Below the pieces are notes generated by a model. That model saw only the letters and a list, made by a program, of their open reading frames with translations. It did no database searches and was not told where the DNA came from. A DNA stretch of 64,000 bases from Amphiduros pacificus (Eukaryota; Annelida; Polychaeta; Phyllodocida; Hesionidae), in assembly GCA_949316495.1 (NCBI GenBank), contig OX439010.1:18853766-18917765 (forward strand), read 5' to 3'. This document shows, piece after piece, positions 11,114-24,139 of this stretch. Position 1 is the first letter of the stretch, and each line of letters begins with the position of its first letter. The translations under genes were made by a program, and so were the position numbers.

Positions 11114-13723
11114 ATATTTCTTAGTAATACTTTACTTTTTTAGCACTCAAACACTGCACCATTACTTTTTTATTGAACAAAATATATCAATCAAAAATAT
11201 CCCCATGTCATTTTAGAAGAAGTCTCTTTTAAAAGGAGAGGGCAGCAGATTCAATGTTGTGTTTATATGGCAGTGTCTGGGCAGTCAGTGTCTCACCCCC
11301 GCAGGCTTGCTCCTGATGAACCCAATTTGAGCACATCTCTGCGACTCAAAGTGACAAACTCCCCTCTGAACCCAACTCAACCTGCCCATAATATTTATTT
11401 CATGACAATGGAAACACTTCTAGGACTCTCTTTAAACACATTAATTCCAAAACAAATAACGACAACCTATTTATATGTCTCGTCGACAAAAGCTCGACAT
11501 CAGAGTCAATTTTATCACTATATTAAATATAAACAGATATATAAAAACAAAGTTTTGATTAATAAATAATTGCTTCCATAATATATATATATATGTTAAA
11601 TGTGCACTGGATGTGTGTTGATTATGTTTGTAACTTATGGTATAAAAATCATATGTCATGAAATTCATTATCGTAATTGCATATCGACCATTTCTGGGGG
11701 ATGGTATATTCAGTATTTAATATCACACTCTACAATTACAAAATATAGTGACACATTTCGACAAAAAAGATGTTCCTCCAATCAAATTCAAAGTTTTTTA
11801 CCATTTTTATACCTGATCATTTGTTGGCGACATTCCTCTGTTTAAAATATGTGATATAATCATATCTAATATCATTTAAATCCATATAACTCGATACATT
11901 TTACACAAATCGTTAAACTTTTCTAAGCAATAATGACAATAGCTTGTAAATACTACATGTATGTCATTTGTGTGCGAGTTTGAAAAGATTCAAATATAAT
12001 ATAACATGTAAACTTACCTTATGAGACTATAGTATTGCAAGCATTATCATGTTTTATCATGTCACTATTCAAAGAGGCTCTCAATACCAGTTTAAATATC
12101 ATTCATCTACAGAGTTTACACATATAACTCTGAGCATCGTCTTACCTGGAAAGATAAAAATATGAACAACTTTTACAAAATAATTAACAAATAAATAGAT
12201 CTCACAGGCAAAGTTACATTTATTGATACAAAACTATTAAACAGATTTAGGGCTTTTCCACAAAGGTTATTAAACTAAATATTCATTGTGTTAAAAACAA
12301 TAAACTGATATATACATATTACTCATAGCATATTTAGTGAAAACGCACATGGCAGATATCAGTGATATTGAAATTGTTATGGCTGGAATATTGGCGGGAA
12401 GGTAAAATTCTATGCTGATGTTTTTTTTTGCAATGTGATATATAGAGCAATACTTTGAGCCAAGGTCTGCAGACTTTATCAACCATCCCAGCCTCTTTGT
12501 GACAATTGCATATCAAGAACTATATCATTCTGCCACCTTTGTATTTGAACTACGTGGAAGGCCAAAACATTTCACATTGTGGATTGCTGTAAAATGAACT
12601 TCCTGCCCGCTAAGCACCTGATGTATAAAACACACAAGACTGCACACATTAGGAGCCGCTCCTGAGGGCTCCCGCAAACACGCCACATGACAAAGTGGCT
12701 GCAGCTTGCTCCTCCACCGCAAGTCTGCAGACAAACACCATGGTCATATGACCTACCCACAATCCCACTTGATCACATGTTGATCATGTGACCCTCATTG
12801 TCAGCCAACAATATGCTGGCTGTAACTGCTGATACGGCAACACCGATAAATGCCACAAAATGTATCATAATGTCTTCAAATGTGCCAGGCCCAGACTGAT
12901 AAATTTCACTCTTCCACACCATTCATAAGAAATCCCATTAGTAATCCATTTAACATGAAAACAAATATAACATACACATTTCTCATGAAAGTACCATAAA
13001 AATGTGTTATAAATATATTGAATCTTATCATCTGCTTAAGATGTGGTACAGTTTGTCTTCATATGCTATAATTGCTTTATTCTGCTTTCATTATATTCAT
13101 AATCAGCCTAAACACATTTTGATGAAGTATGAAGTGCTTAAGTCACACCAGGGAACTGCCATATTCTTTAAATATTTCAATGCATTTCAATTTTGTATTG
13201 CACATAAATATGATTTAAAGATAAGGGAAGCTGAGGCAGTGCAAGATAGATGTGAGATATGTGATGTGCCGACATCAGGCAAGCCATCAGAAATAATATT
13301 TGCCTGGTATTGCGACAGGCAGCAAGCATAGCAAACCTTCCATATTAATTGTTGTCATTTACTGTGGAATCAATCTGATATCATTAAATGATTTTCCTCT
13401 AATGCTTTTTGTGTTTCAATTAAACCCAAATCATCTATCACAACCATTGATTCTAGGCAGGCCTGACATCGCCTCATCATTTACAAACATTTAGCAAGAG
13501 CTGTGAGCCTGCCAACACATTATATTTTATAGAATTAATCATGAGATGAGAAAGGGAACACAATACAATATGTTTGTACAGTCAATTTCAAAATTTGGTT
13601 CATTTATTGTTTGTATACATACAATTGTTTGAAAATCAACATTTGTCTCCAGCACTTTCACATATTCAAGTTATGTGTTATCTCTTACAAGAGTTCAAAG
13701 CTTAGAAATATATATGAGAATTT
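11114..13723. other. AT-rich stretch with a GC-richer island at 12.60-12.85 kb
   Basis: No gene is recognised. A GC-richer island at about 12600-12850 contains the short inverted repeat TCACATG-TTGAT-CATGTGA (12774-12792), an E-box-like pair. The overlapping minus-strand frames at 12525-12760 show no family motif. The island could be a regulatory or conserved non-coding element; that is inference only. Confidence 0.4.
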
Positions 13724-13991
13724 AAAAGGGAAGCTTGACCAGAAACATCCAAGAATTCAAAGGGAAAGCTTAGTCAGGGACATACAAGAGTACAAAGGGA
13801 AAGCTTAGTCAAAGACATTCAAGAGAGGACAAAGGGAAAGCTTAGAGACATACAACAGAGGACAAAGGGAAAGCTTAGTCAGAGACATAACAGAGAATAT
13901 AAAAAGAAAGCCTAGTCAGAGACATACAAGAGAGTACAAAAGGAAAGCTTTGTCAGAGACATACAAGAGAGTACAAATGGAAAGCTTTGTT
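13724..13991. repeat. Degenerate tandem repeat, about 33-38 bp unit, about 7 copies
   Basis: Units share AAAGGGAAAGCTTAGTCA then GAGACATACAAGAGAGTAC, with length differences between copies. The first copies (13724-13780) are the most diverged and the later ones are closer to each other. Confidence 0.85.
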
Positions 13992-15108
13992 ACTCTGGCG
14001 GAAGGTATGCAGCTCTGGTTTGAGGTCATTTTAGATCTTCTCCTCTGTATGGATTAATCTACACTGAAGGTCATTTACAAGGCTTTATCCATCCAATTAA
14101 GTCTGAGGGCGGGTCAAGTAATGTAATTGTTCCCATTAGTATACCAGCCAGGTATTTAATTACACCTCCTGGTAGTTAGGTATGCTTGCCTCTTATTTGT
14201 CTCTGGAAAATTCTATCTTAATTGTACTCCTTTGAACCTAAGTGCATTATCATGATTATAGATTATGTGCTGTACAATTGGATGTGATAGTTTAAAAGGA
14301 AATGTTGGTTGAACATCATAAATGAAAGTGCAGTTTGTAAAATATTCTTTCATATTCATAACATCTAACTAAATTGTGATTTATAAAAAAAGAAAATTTG
14401 AGTAGGATTTATCACTTTGACCAATTTGTTGTTAATTTGGTTTAATGTGAACTATTTATAGGGCATTTGTGTTGAGGCCATTCCTGCAATTACTAGCCAC
14501 ATTTGGAGTGTGGTATCCACTGCCTGGATGGTTCTTATCACTGACAACAGGTGGCTGTGACAATAAGATGCAATCATTACTGCTCGTTCGCAATCTTCAC
14601 TGCTGGCTCACAATTTCCCCTGAGGGGGCCTCCACATTATCCCCTGATGGGGCTTTTACACTATCCCCTAAGAGGGCCGCCACCCATTTGTCCTTTTCTG
14701 CTACATGCTGAATGCAAATCTATAGAATCCTAAACTGGGCAGATATACAAATATATGTGTCCTCTGTTTCTTTTAATCCCTCTTACAGCTTCGCTTTAAG
14801 AAAAGCAATGTAAAATAGGCAATAAAATAAATGTGCGATTTTTGCATCCTCCTCCTTGTGCCATTAAGATTTAATTTGTTTTAATGCATGTAATACCGAA
14901 TTTTGTGCAGGGATGTATATTTCATGTCTATAAAGAATTCAATGTTCAAGAGAAACCCCTTTAAGACATCACAATGCAGAAGTATAGAAAATGTTTAATA
15001 TGACATAACCATATGTCTGATATGCAAAATATCTTATATTCATCCCCAAGCGACTTGGGCTAAAAAGTAGTTTCCCCTCAGTAGCTAGCTGAGAAACTTT
15101 GCCACCTA
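13992..15108. other. Unique DNA with a three-copy 24 bp mini repeat
   Basis: The segment 13992-14220 is a fairly complex, moderately GC-rich sequence of the kind often found in conserved non-coding elements, with several TAATTA-like sites; this is inference. Near 14617-14690 three imperfect copies of TCCCCTGAGGGGGCCTCC-like units follow each other. No gene is recognised. Confidence 0.4.
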
Positions 15109-15666
15109 GACCAAGGAAGGGGAATAGTTGACCAAGGATGGTGAATAGTTGACCAAGGAAGGGGAATAGTTGATCAAGGATGGGGAAAAGTTGACCAAGG
15201 ATAGGGAATAGTTGACCAAGGATGGGGAATAGTTGACCAAGGAAGGGGAATAGTTGATCAAGGATGGGGAATAGTTGACCAAGGATGGGGAATAGTTGAC
15301 CAAGGATGGGGAATAGTTGACCAAGGATGGGGAATAGTTGACCAAGGAAGGGGAATAGTTGATCAAGGATGGGGAAAAGTTGACCAAGGATGGGGAATAG
15401 TTGACCAAGGATGGGGAATAGTTGACCAAGGATGGTGAATAGTTGACCAAGGATGGGGAATAGTTGACAAAGGATGGGGAATAGTTGACCAAGGATGGGG
15501 AATAGTTGACCAAGGATGGTGAATAGTTGACCAAGGAAGGGGAATAGTTGATCAAGGATGGGGAATAGTTGACCAAGGATGGGGAATAGTTGACCAAGGA
15601 TGGGGAATAGTTGACCAAGGATGGGGAATAGTTGACCAAGGATGGGGAATAGTTGACCAAGGATGG
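15109..15666. repeat. Minisatellite, 21 bp unit, about 26 copies
   Basis: The unit is GACCAAGGATGGGGAATAGT plus T. Because 21 bp is seven codons, two minus-strand frames (14969-15697 and 15106-15660) stay open through it and read as LGQLFPI and VNYSPSL heptads. I consider both by-products. Marked variants (TTGATCAAGG, GGGGAAAAGTTG) recur 189 bp apart (15361 and 15550; 15184 and 15373), that is nine units, showing block duplication within the array. Confidence 0.95.
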
Positions 15667-18600
15667 TCCCAGTAAATGTTAAACATAAATAGGTCATCCA
15701 GTCATTAATAGGCCAACCAATATGATTAAAATTTCCTTTTAAGTATTTTGTTTTAGGAGGTTTGTTTGATCATAATGAATGTCCAGGGTTCTTCCTGCCA
15801 TATATTCCACCCACCACCTGACAACTAAACATTTTGCCATCAAATTACAAACCTTCTTTGTCTTAGACTGCCTTGTAATTTGTAGCCAGATTGTGTTTAT
15901 ATCTCTTTAAAAATTGTCTTCCGAGCCAAAAGACATGTCGTTTTTGATGAGTTTGTTGGCCAAAATGATACAAAACAATAAGATATCAATCATCCAGAAA
16001 ATGGCCCAGTCTGATTGCACTCACAAAAAATAATCCCCTGGGTGGATAGCTCTGCTGACTTGAAAACACATGGAACTTTCTGTGGGCTCTGCAGGCCAGG
16101 CCAGTTTCTTTTCATCCATTTATAAGATATGCACATTAATCATGCCCCTCCAACAAAACACTGGGTGCTTCAGACTTTCATTTCTCTGCTTTCCTACCTT
16201 ATTCCTTGCTATGACAAAATCACAACTGCTATAGCATTCCAGTCCAACTATAGCCTGTGACAATTGGCTCAAGGGTATATGCACAGAAATGCCTGATCCT
16301 GAAGATAAATTTCTGATGTCGGTTGGTTGAATGTCGGACATATTGTCTGATGTGGATCAAAAACTTTTGGCAAACACTGGCAACACCTTGTGGTTGCCAT
16401 GCATGCCCAATATTTAGTATCTCCAGTTCATCATGGCCTGCACAATAATATAGATGTCAAGGTCACAACACCTAGATCAAAGGTCAAATCTTATAACATT
16501 GTATATGGTAGTCAACATAGCGTTGATATATAGCAGATATCAAGTAAATTTTATTCACTCTAAATGGTTGCGAAGTTGCATGTACACAAATTCTGAATTC
16601 AAGGTCAATGTGTCTGTAAACCTCTACTGAGCTTTTTTTCCCAATGTTACAAATGATAAAAAAAACTTTAAAAGACACAAAAGCATCTTGAGTTCCCCCC
16701 AAATCTAATCATTTAGTTTTTACCAAGTGACTGGTCATCCCTAAATTTTTCCTGAAATCCCCTTTTCGAGACTAACATCTTGCAAACAAACCTTGGTAGA
16801 GATATAATAACAATGGCAATAACAAAAATACTTTTGTTTATAATTATGATTATATAACTCTACTGCCCTCCCTATTCTGCCTATAATTGTGCATAGACAG
16901 AAAGCACGAGACTGATGATAGATGCATTTTCCACTAGACCAAATAGGTCGGAGACTTTCATCCAATATTAAAACTGTTGGCCATTTTCAAAGAACTTTAT
17001 TCTTTATCTTTTCTGGAAAAATCTCAAGAATCCCCTTCTTAGTCATGTGTGTTGTTTTGTGATGTTACAGCTACTTTGGAGTTGCAAAATGCCTTTCAAA
17101 CTTGTTTTCACAGTTTCCGATGAAATGCAACAATATAATTAGACCATAATTCCTACCAAATACTTTGTTATGTACTCATACTGTTTAATATGTGATATAT
17201 GATTTAAATGATTAAGAAGAATGTCTTGAGAAATCAAATTCCTGTGTTTATGTTTTCAGGATTATTTTGGAAGAGACTGTACTTTCAAGCTGACTGTAAT
17301 TCACCTTAACCGTCCTAAATCTTGATGATTTATATGGATTTGATGCTGGCATGGTCTGTGTGCTGGCTCATCCTACGTTTGCCTAATGGAAGTTGTATAA
17401 CTTTTGGGTGGATGGCTTCTGTGAATACTTCCACGTCAAAGTCGCTAGGCATGGCACGCAACATCAGCTCGACTAACAATGAAATGTCAGCTTTTTGAGG
17501 TTACCCTAGTCGTCGTAGCACCTTATTGAAGTACCTCATTCCCAGACCAAACATAAATTATGCAAAATAGCAAAATGTCACTGCATTTACATCACAAAAT
17601 ACATTGTAATAAAAAAAATCATTCTACTTTTCCTGATCTCGCGACATCCCTTAATATTGCTATGCATTAAGGTTTTGAAAAAAAAACCTCTGACAATATC
17701 ATTTCACGAAGAATCTATCATAACAACAAAGACAGTCTCAGTGGAAAGTGCGGCTCCTAACAAGACAGCGGCACACAGAACCCACCATAGACAGTCGAGG
17801 CCTCTTCACATCTTTGGCCTTGCCCTTTCAAGCAATCATCTGATAGACGTCTCAATTGATTATCCCGCGGCACTAAAGCCACAACAGATAGGATTATGCA
17901 TGGCTTAGCAGTTTGGTAAGCAAAGCCTCGCCCTTAAATCTTGAGGCTTGCCATGTTTTAATCTGTCAAATTCACTTCAAAATCTATTATTTGGGCTTCT
18001 GATTTCCGTAATGATTATTTTCAATTCTGGATGTGTGCTGACAATCGTCAAATTCGTATTTAATATGAATAATGATAAAATGAGTTGCTGACCTATATAC
18101 TGTTATGAACATAAGAAATATTGTGTTTTCCAAGTTTGCGATATTAATTTCTTCAGTTTTAATTGGTGAATATGATTGAGATAAGTGAACCTTTTGTTAT
18201 AAGACTTTATATAGCCTAACCTGAAGAAATGATTGTCAAAACATGCAGTCTTTATGATGATATCTACATGATAATGAACTCTGACCACTCTTCTAAGAGA
18301 GCAGGGCATTAAGTCCCTATGCCAGCTTCTATTTACCCAGATACAACTACAAATTATTGTCAAAGGAATGTCAAACACACATAAGTGTAAGCTCAGTAGG
18401 TTTAACCCACCACTGACTACTTATAAGCAGGAAGTCTCCAAATTAAAACCAAACCACTTAGATGTGGCCCTAATACAAACAACTGCAATACCACTCAAAA
18501 AGGGCAGCAACTTGAATGAAATTAACTGTGGAGGCATCAAATTCCTGCATGAATACAGCTCAATTCTTGCACACTTCTCTCACATCCCATCTGATTGTAC

Positions 18601-19846
18601 AAGCTGAGTTCCAAGACACTTTGTTTTCAAATCCATGACATAATCCAATTTGAATTTGGATTTTGCCTGTGCAATCTGCTTTGACCAATAAATTAATATA
18701 ATCTTATTTACAATAACATGAATTAAATATATATTATAAATGGGACATGTACATAAAATGTACATGACATTACTACTGAGAGATGACTTTTTGCCTGGAA
18801 AACTCTCCATACTAACTCTGGATAGCTAATTTTGGCCAAAAAGAGACAAGAAATCAGAAGCAAGCTTTTTTTATTGTCCTAGGCAAGCATTATTTGATGT
18901 GAAATATAGTAATTTTGGTTTTAGACATCATCTTTACATATAATGAAATATATAAAATATCTAAATAACATTAAGATAAGCAGAGGTAAGCGAGTTAGTA
19001 AGAACATCATTACATTCTTCATGTTATTTGAGTATTTTGTGGGGAAAATTAACCATATAAGCCATAAAGCATTTTGTTGAGAATATTACAGACTGGACTT
19101 GCAGAGGCAGAAGCAATATATACAGCATGTGTTAAGAGGAGAGAGGCAACTCATCGTATTGATTGAGATCCCAGAACGTGAACCATACTTCTTTGTTATG
19201 AAATTGGCGTACATATCAAAGATTTTGGTTGCCTTGACAACCATCCATTGTTGCCATTTCATATATTAATGACTTGGTGCAAAAATATTAGCCTCATCTG
19301 TGAAGATAGAAACGAGGATTTTTCTAAAAAGGTATATGTATATTTTTATACACTTGCATTCTTGTATTTACGTTTATTTTTTCTCTCAAAAATATGTTTC
19401 AATTTCCTCAAGCTAATGAGCTCCACTGCATATTTCCATTTAGGCCTATACACTCCAAGGTAACAGCATCAGAAGAACATTTCTCTTACATATAGGCTGG
19501 CGTGGTCGTGAATATTCCTTATACATGTAGAGTATATATAAGACACAAATATTTATTTTTAAGTTCTTTATTTTGAAATGGGAACAAAACTGCATTTCAA
19601 ATTTTGATATTTAGCTTCTCTTACCTGTACATGGAACAGGTTATTTTGCAGTGGCTATTCAACTATTCTTTTGAATCTGGATTTATCTAATATACATTGA
19701 ATTGTGTCATTATTGAGCAATTGAACAATTAAAAAGAGCAGAATGACAAAACTGTGAGGAGAACCTTTGAATGCACTGTGAAGAGCAACCTTCCCTGCTG
19801 TGGGCAGATGGTGAAGTCTCATGCCTGATCCTTCCCTGACTGTCTG
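15667..19846. other. AT-rich stretch without recognisable genes
   Basis: A dispersed-repeat copy lies at about 16030-16440 and is listed separately. The segment 17340-17540 is GC-richer, with no frame I can recognise. Elsewhere only short chance frames occur. No RNA gene or transposon is identified. Confidence 0.5.
16030..16440 (+). repeat. Dispersed repeat, copy 1 (related to 43.5-44.0 kb)
   Basis: Two blocks here match blocks at 43.5-44.0 kb in the same order and orientation. The first is ATAGCTCTGCTGAC then TTGAA near 16046. The second is CATGCATGCCCAATATTTAG and then ATCTCCAGTTCAT near 16398. The DNA between the blocks differs in length and has largely diverged. I read this as two old copies of one interspersed element whose class I cannot name. 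Confidence 0.45.
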
Positions 19847-20172
19847 CCCCCACCAAGCCTCCAGACCACTGGGGGAAACTGGACATGCCCCCACCAAGCC
19901 TCCAGACCACTGGGGGAAACTGGACATGCCCCCACCAAGCCTCCAGACCACTGGGGAAACTGGACATACCCCCACCAAGCCTCCAGACCACTGGGGGAAA
20001 CTGGACATACCCCCATAAAGCCTCCAGACTACTGTGGGAAACTGGACATGCCCCCACCAAGCCTCCAGACCACTGGGGGAAACTGGACATGACCCCATAA
20101 AACCTCCAGATCACTAGGGGAAACTGGTCATGCCCCCACCGAGCCTCCAGACCACTGGGGGGAAACTGGACA
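19847..20172. repeat. Minisatellite, about 41 bp unit, about 8 copies (first half of a compound array)
   Basis: Units contain CCCCCACCAAGCCTCCAGAC and then CACTGGGGGAAACTGGACAT. The last complete copy runs directly into the 56 bp array, which keeps the CCTCCAGACCACTGGGG and ACTGGACATG parts. The two arrays are therefore two stages of one repeat lineage. Frames in both directions (19655-20114) are repeat by-products. Confidence 0.93.
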
Positions 20173-20173
20173 T

Positions 20174-20794
20174 GCTGCAGGATGCTCTCCTGGCATCAAA
20201 CCTCCAGACCACTGGGGAAAACTGGACATGCTGCAGGATGCTCTCCTGGCATCAAACCTCCAGACCACTGGGGAAAACTGGACATGCTGCAGGATGCTCT
20301 CCTGGCATCAAACCTCCAGACCACTGGGGAAAACTGGACATGCTGCAGGATGCTCTCCTGGCATCAAACCTCCAGACCACTGGGGAAAACTGGACATGCT
20401 GCAGGATGCTCTCCTGGCATCAAACCTCCAGACCACTGGGGAAAACTGGACATGCTGCAGGATGCTCTCCTGGCATCAAACCTCCAGTCCACTGGGGAAA
20501 CTGGACATGCTGCAGGATGCTCTCCTGGCATCAAACCTCCAGACCACTGGGGAAAACTGGACATGCTGCAGGATGCTCTCCTGGCATCAAACCTCCAGTC
20601 CACTGGGGAAACTGGACATGCTGCAGGATGCTCTCCTGGCATCAAACCTCCAGACCACTGGGGAAAACTGGACATGCTGCAGGATGCTCTCCTGGCATCA
20701 AACCTCCAGACCACTGGGGAAAACTGGACATGCTGCAGGATGCTCTCCTGGCATCAAACATCCAGACCACTGGAGGAAACTGGAAATGCTGCAG
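20174..20794. repeat. Minisatellite, 56 bp unit, about 11 copies (second half of a compound array)
   Basis: The unit is CTGCAGGATGCTCTCCTGGC followed by ATCAAACCTCCAGACCACTG and GGGAAAACTGGACATG. The last ~30 bp are shared with the 41 bp unit to the left; the first ~26 bp are new. Copies are nearly identical, with a GTCCACTGGGGAAACT variant twice (near 20487 and 20599, two units apart). All three plus-strand frames stay open for over 200 codons because the unit contains no stop in any frame; no protein is called. Confidence 0.95.
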
Positions 20795-21815
20795 TTTATT
20801 CTAATTCAGATAACTGACATATTCAAATTTATGCATTTATCAATAATTAATGTCTACAATAGCTAAATTTATCTGGGTTTCAGAAAAAAAGACTTTGAGA
20901 GGCTTTTTGGTTGGGGAACTTGTTATAATGTCAAGCAGCAGCACATGGTGCCCTATGTTGAACCAATCAATAACTCTCCACTCCTGCAGACAGAACAGGA
21001 AGTTTACCTAGCTGGACCTGTACCCAAGTGAGATATTTACTGTCAGGGCAGTGATTTGTTTTTACACTTTCAAAATCAATACCCAAGTGAAAATGAATAT
21101 CAGGGATGTTATAGCATGTCAACTTTGGGGATGCCCAAGGACATTTCTGCCTCCTAACCATTGTCTAGTGCGTAGTCATTGGGGGATGATGCCATTGCTT
21201 GTCCAGCATTGACAGAATAGTCACTCACAGAGCTTGCGATTTATGACTGCAAGGAAGCATCTTTATTGTGACATCAATTGCACTGCATATTGTGGTAAAA
21301 TAAATTTTTCTCGCACATTGACAAAAGTGTTTTATCACTCCTTGACAAATGCTTAAAACCCATACTAAGTTATTTATGTTATTTCAAATAATTAATTTAT
21401 GTTTCAACAAGAGGAAACTAGGCACACATAGATTCTTGCTTAATTTTTCCCTCATATTTGGGTTCTGTTCATTCCTAAAATCTCCTTTTAAAATCCAAAA
21501 CCAATTTCTGTAAATATTAATTTACATGTCTACCACATACATCTGCAGCCAAATGATAGTATTATTTCTTAAAATTCTGATTTTCACATTTATATTCAGG
21601 TGGTTGCTGATCAGTTCATTTAAATATGAGAGATCTCCTTTTAAAATTCATCTTAGTGGTAGTGGCTGCACACGATTGGCACCCGCCGTCTAGCCAGTGG
21701 CGGAGGTCGGATTCCACCACCTTCCACCGCCAGCACCTGCCAGCTCAATCATGGAGAAACGGGATAACCCGGGCTAATTCGCCGGACTCAATCGTGTGGA
21801 GCCAGTGTCTGATAT
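20795..21815. other. Unique DNA with a GC-rich island at 21.65-21.81 kb
   Basis: Mostly AT-rich and without genes. From 21655 to 21810 the base composition becomes clearly GC-rich. The island is bracketed by a 9 bp inverted repeat, CACACGATT (21669-21677) and AATCGTGTG (21790-21798). A frame at 21626-21817 crosses it but resembles no family I know. It may be a regulatory island. Confidence 0.4.
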
Positions 21816-21970
21816 GATAGTGTCCCAAGTGAAAAAGTCCCAAGTAAAAAGTGAAAGTGTCCCAAGTGATAGTGTCCCAAATGATAGCGTCCCAAGTGAA
21901 AGTGTTCATAGTGAAAGTGTCCTAAGTGATAATGCCCCAAAGAGAGTTCCATTTGAGAGTGTCTCAAGTA
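21816..21970. repeat. Short tandem repeat, 15 bp unit, about 10 copies
   Basis: The unit is AGTGTCCCAAGTGAA with GATAGTG/GAAAGTG alternation. It begins directly after the GC-rich island. The frames at 21788-21988 on both strands are explained by the 15 bp (five-codon) period. Confidence 0.88.
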
Positions 21971-22924
21971 ATATGTCATACTAATCATATTAGGTTCACA
22001 GTATATTGATAAATCTGATGACAGATGTGGAGAGTTGAATTGGATTTTGTGATATGACCAGTCGAAGATCTGTTTTATTTAATGAAATCAGACATACTAA
22101 TGATTATAATAAAAGTTGTATTATGAGTTTTTTAATCTTTACTTGAGAGTAAAGTACTGTTTTACAGAAATATTTTATTCTCTTAAACGAATGATAAGGA
22201 AGTAAAATAATTTCTGATCGTCCTCAGCCATAGAATGATTAGATTTAATTCTTCCTTTTATACAAAGTACAAAAACTTTTCATTTTTTTCAAAGATTTTA
22301 TTTTTTTCATAATTTGCCTAATTAATTTGATATTATGCAACTTTTTTTTCAAAGAATTCAATGTATTTAACACCAAACAAATTTAAACCCAATTCTGAAA
22401 GAAACCGTTGAAATTCCAGCCTGCAGAAGAAGGTTTAAATGGGAAAGGGCTGAACCTACTGACACAATAAATCTTGTATCTAAAAAAACTCTTGCAATGT
22501 GAGCATTATCTGTGACCCAGGCACCTGTGGTTTGTCCTTCTTTGCCCAAACTCCAATTTAGCTGTTGACCTAAACCAGATCACACAGAAGGGACAAACAG
22601 ACCAGAGACTGTAACAGTGCAGCAATTCTCAGTGTTTGGTACACTGAGTCAACACCCTGCTGTATATCTGTAGTAGCAGACTCTCGTGGTCTCAACATAT
22701 ACAAGCCTGGTGGTCTATGTCCCGATCATGGATTACTCTGCTCTAACTTCACTGCTTATTTACTAGTGGCAACTTAAAAAGTTTATGTTTTTTGCTCATG
22801 AAAAAAGTTCTCAACGAGAATAAGTCCAATAATCAATTTTGAAGGAATTATTATAATAAACCAAGTGCTGTGCAAATATTGTTGTTTGTTTATTCAAAAG
22901 AAGTTCTTATATATATTAGAACTT

Positions 22925-22998
<74 letters not shown>

Positions 22999-24139
22999 TT
23001 AACGATTCTATCATAGGTGTGCTCATAAAACTAAAAGTAAGGAAATCCTATGGAAAAGGTGTACCCATCAGACTAGTATACAACTGTGTCTATGAGAGCG
23101 CATCATAGTATTATTCTGTTTATTTGGTGCGGTCAGTGTGAGTAATATGTGTGTACATAACCTGACTACGTGTCCTACACTGCTGGCGGCAGATATATCT
23201 AGAGTGCCAGCACATACCATCAAAGGTAATGATTAATCTGAAATTATGTCTCCTCGTGGATATACACTGTGCTTTGTAAAAAATACCCCCAAAAAACCTT
23301 CATAAGTACTGTCTACCTGATTTAATTGATTCACATGCTTCAAAATAGCTGCATGAAATATATAAGGTCTTAAACTTCAAAATGAGCACAATGCCTGAAA
23401 TCAAAGGAGTGAAATGATTTTTTGGGGAAGAAACTTTGCCAAAAAATATTAATTGTTTTAAGAAGAATTAGTAGTAATATGGATCCTGAAAATTGAGTGG
23501 ATTTGACATGAATGCGAAGAATAAGAGGTGGCGGGTGGGGCTATTCCAAATATTGCGATTGCTGGGTGAATGTAAACGTTCCTCGGCATGCCTTCGTGCC
23601 AAACGAGCAACAAATATTTGCAGCATTGCATAGTTTGGCACGGCCTCTATTTGGCATAACACATATTTTGACTGGGAACAACTGTTGATTATTGGCTTTC
23701 CTGTTAATCCAGGGATTACCTCTTGTATGTGGCGAGTCCTTTTACTTTGAGGCGATTAGACTGAATGTACAAATCCTGGCAAGGACAGACCACAACCTGG
23801 TGAGGGCCCAAGAGTTTCCACAGCTCAGCCCAGACAATATTGATGTTATGACTGGACTTAATGGTTGATGCACAAAGCTTAAATATACCATGAAAAAGAA
23901 AGTCCAAAATATCAATCATTGTCATTTACCATTCTTGGGAGTAAAGGCAAACAGTTACAGATGACATTTTGAAGAGGACGAGAGAACATATTAAAGGGTT
24001 GATGTGATCATCACCATAGTTCTATGACGATGAATTATACAAAAGCAAGCATATGTCTGACCATGCTTCTTATCATACGTGCTGTTAAAAAAACATATCT
24101 AAATAAATTTTTACTCAAAAAACAAGGATGACCAGATTT
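21971..24139. other. AT-rich DNA with a (TA)n tract
   Basis: No gene is recognised. The segment includes the (TA)n run at 22927-22995 (listed separately). A moderately GC-rich segment at 23500-23660 gives only short frames. Confidence 0.5.
22899..22995. repeat. Inverted repeat followed by a (TA)n microsatellite
   Basis: AGAAGTTCT (22899-22907) and its exact reverse complement AGAACTTCT (22918-22926) surround a TA-rich loop. About 69 bp of pure TA (22927-22995) follow at once. The small palindrome may have seeded slippage; the TA tract itself is simple sequence. Confidence 0.85.

Noticed and set aside
14969-15697. 242-codon minus-strand frame with LGQLFPI heptads
   Set aside because: By-product of the 21 bp repeat; a second minus-strand frame through the same DNA is equally open.
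20130-20866. Three overlapping frames of 211-224 codons
   Set aside because: All three plus frames are open because the 56 bp unit lacks stops; this is a property of the unit rather than selection for a protein.
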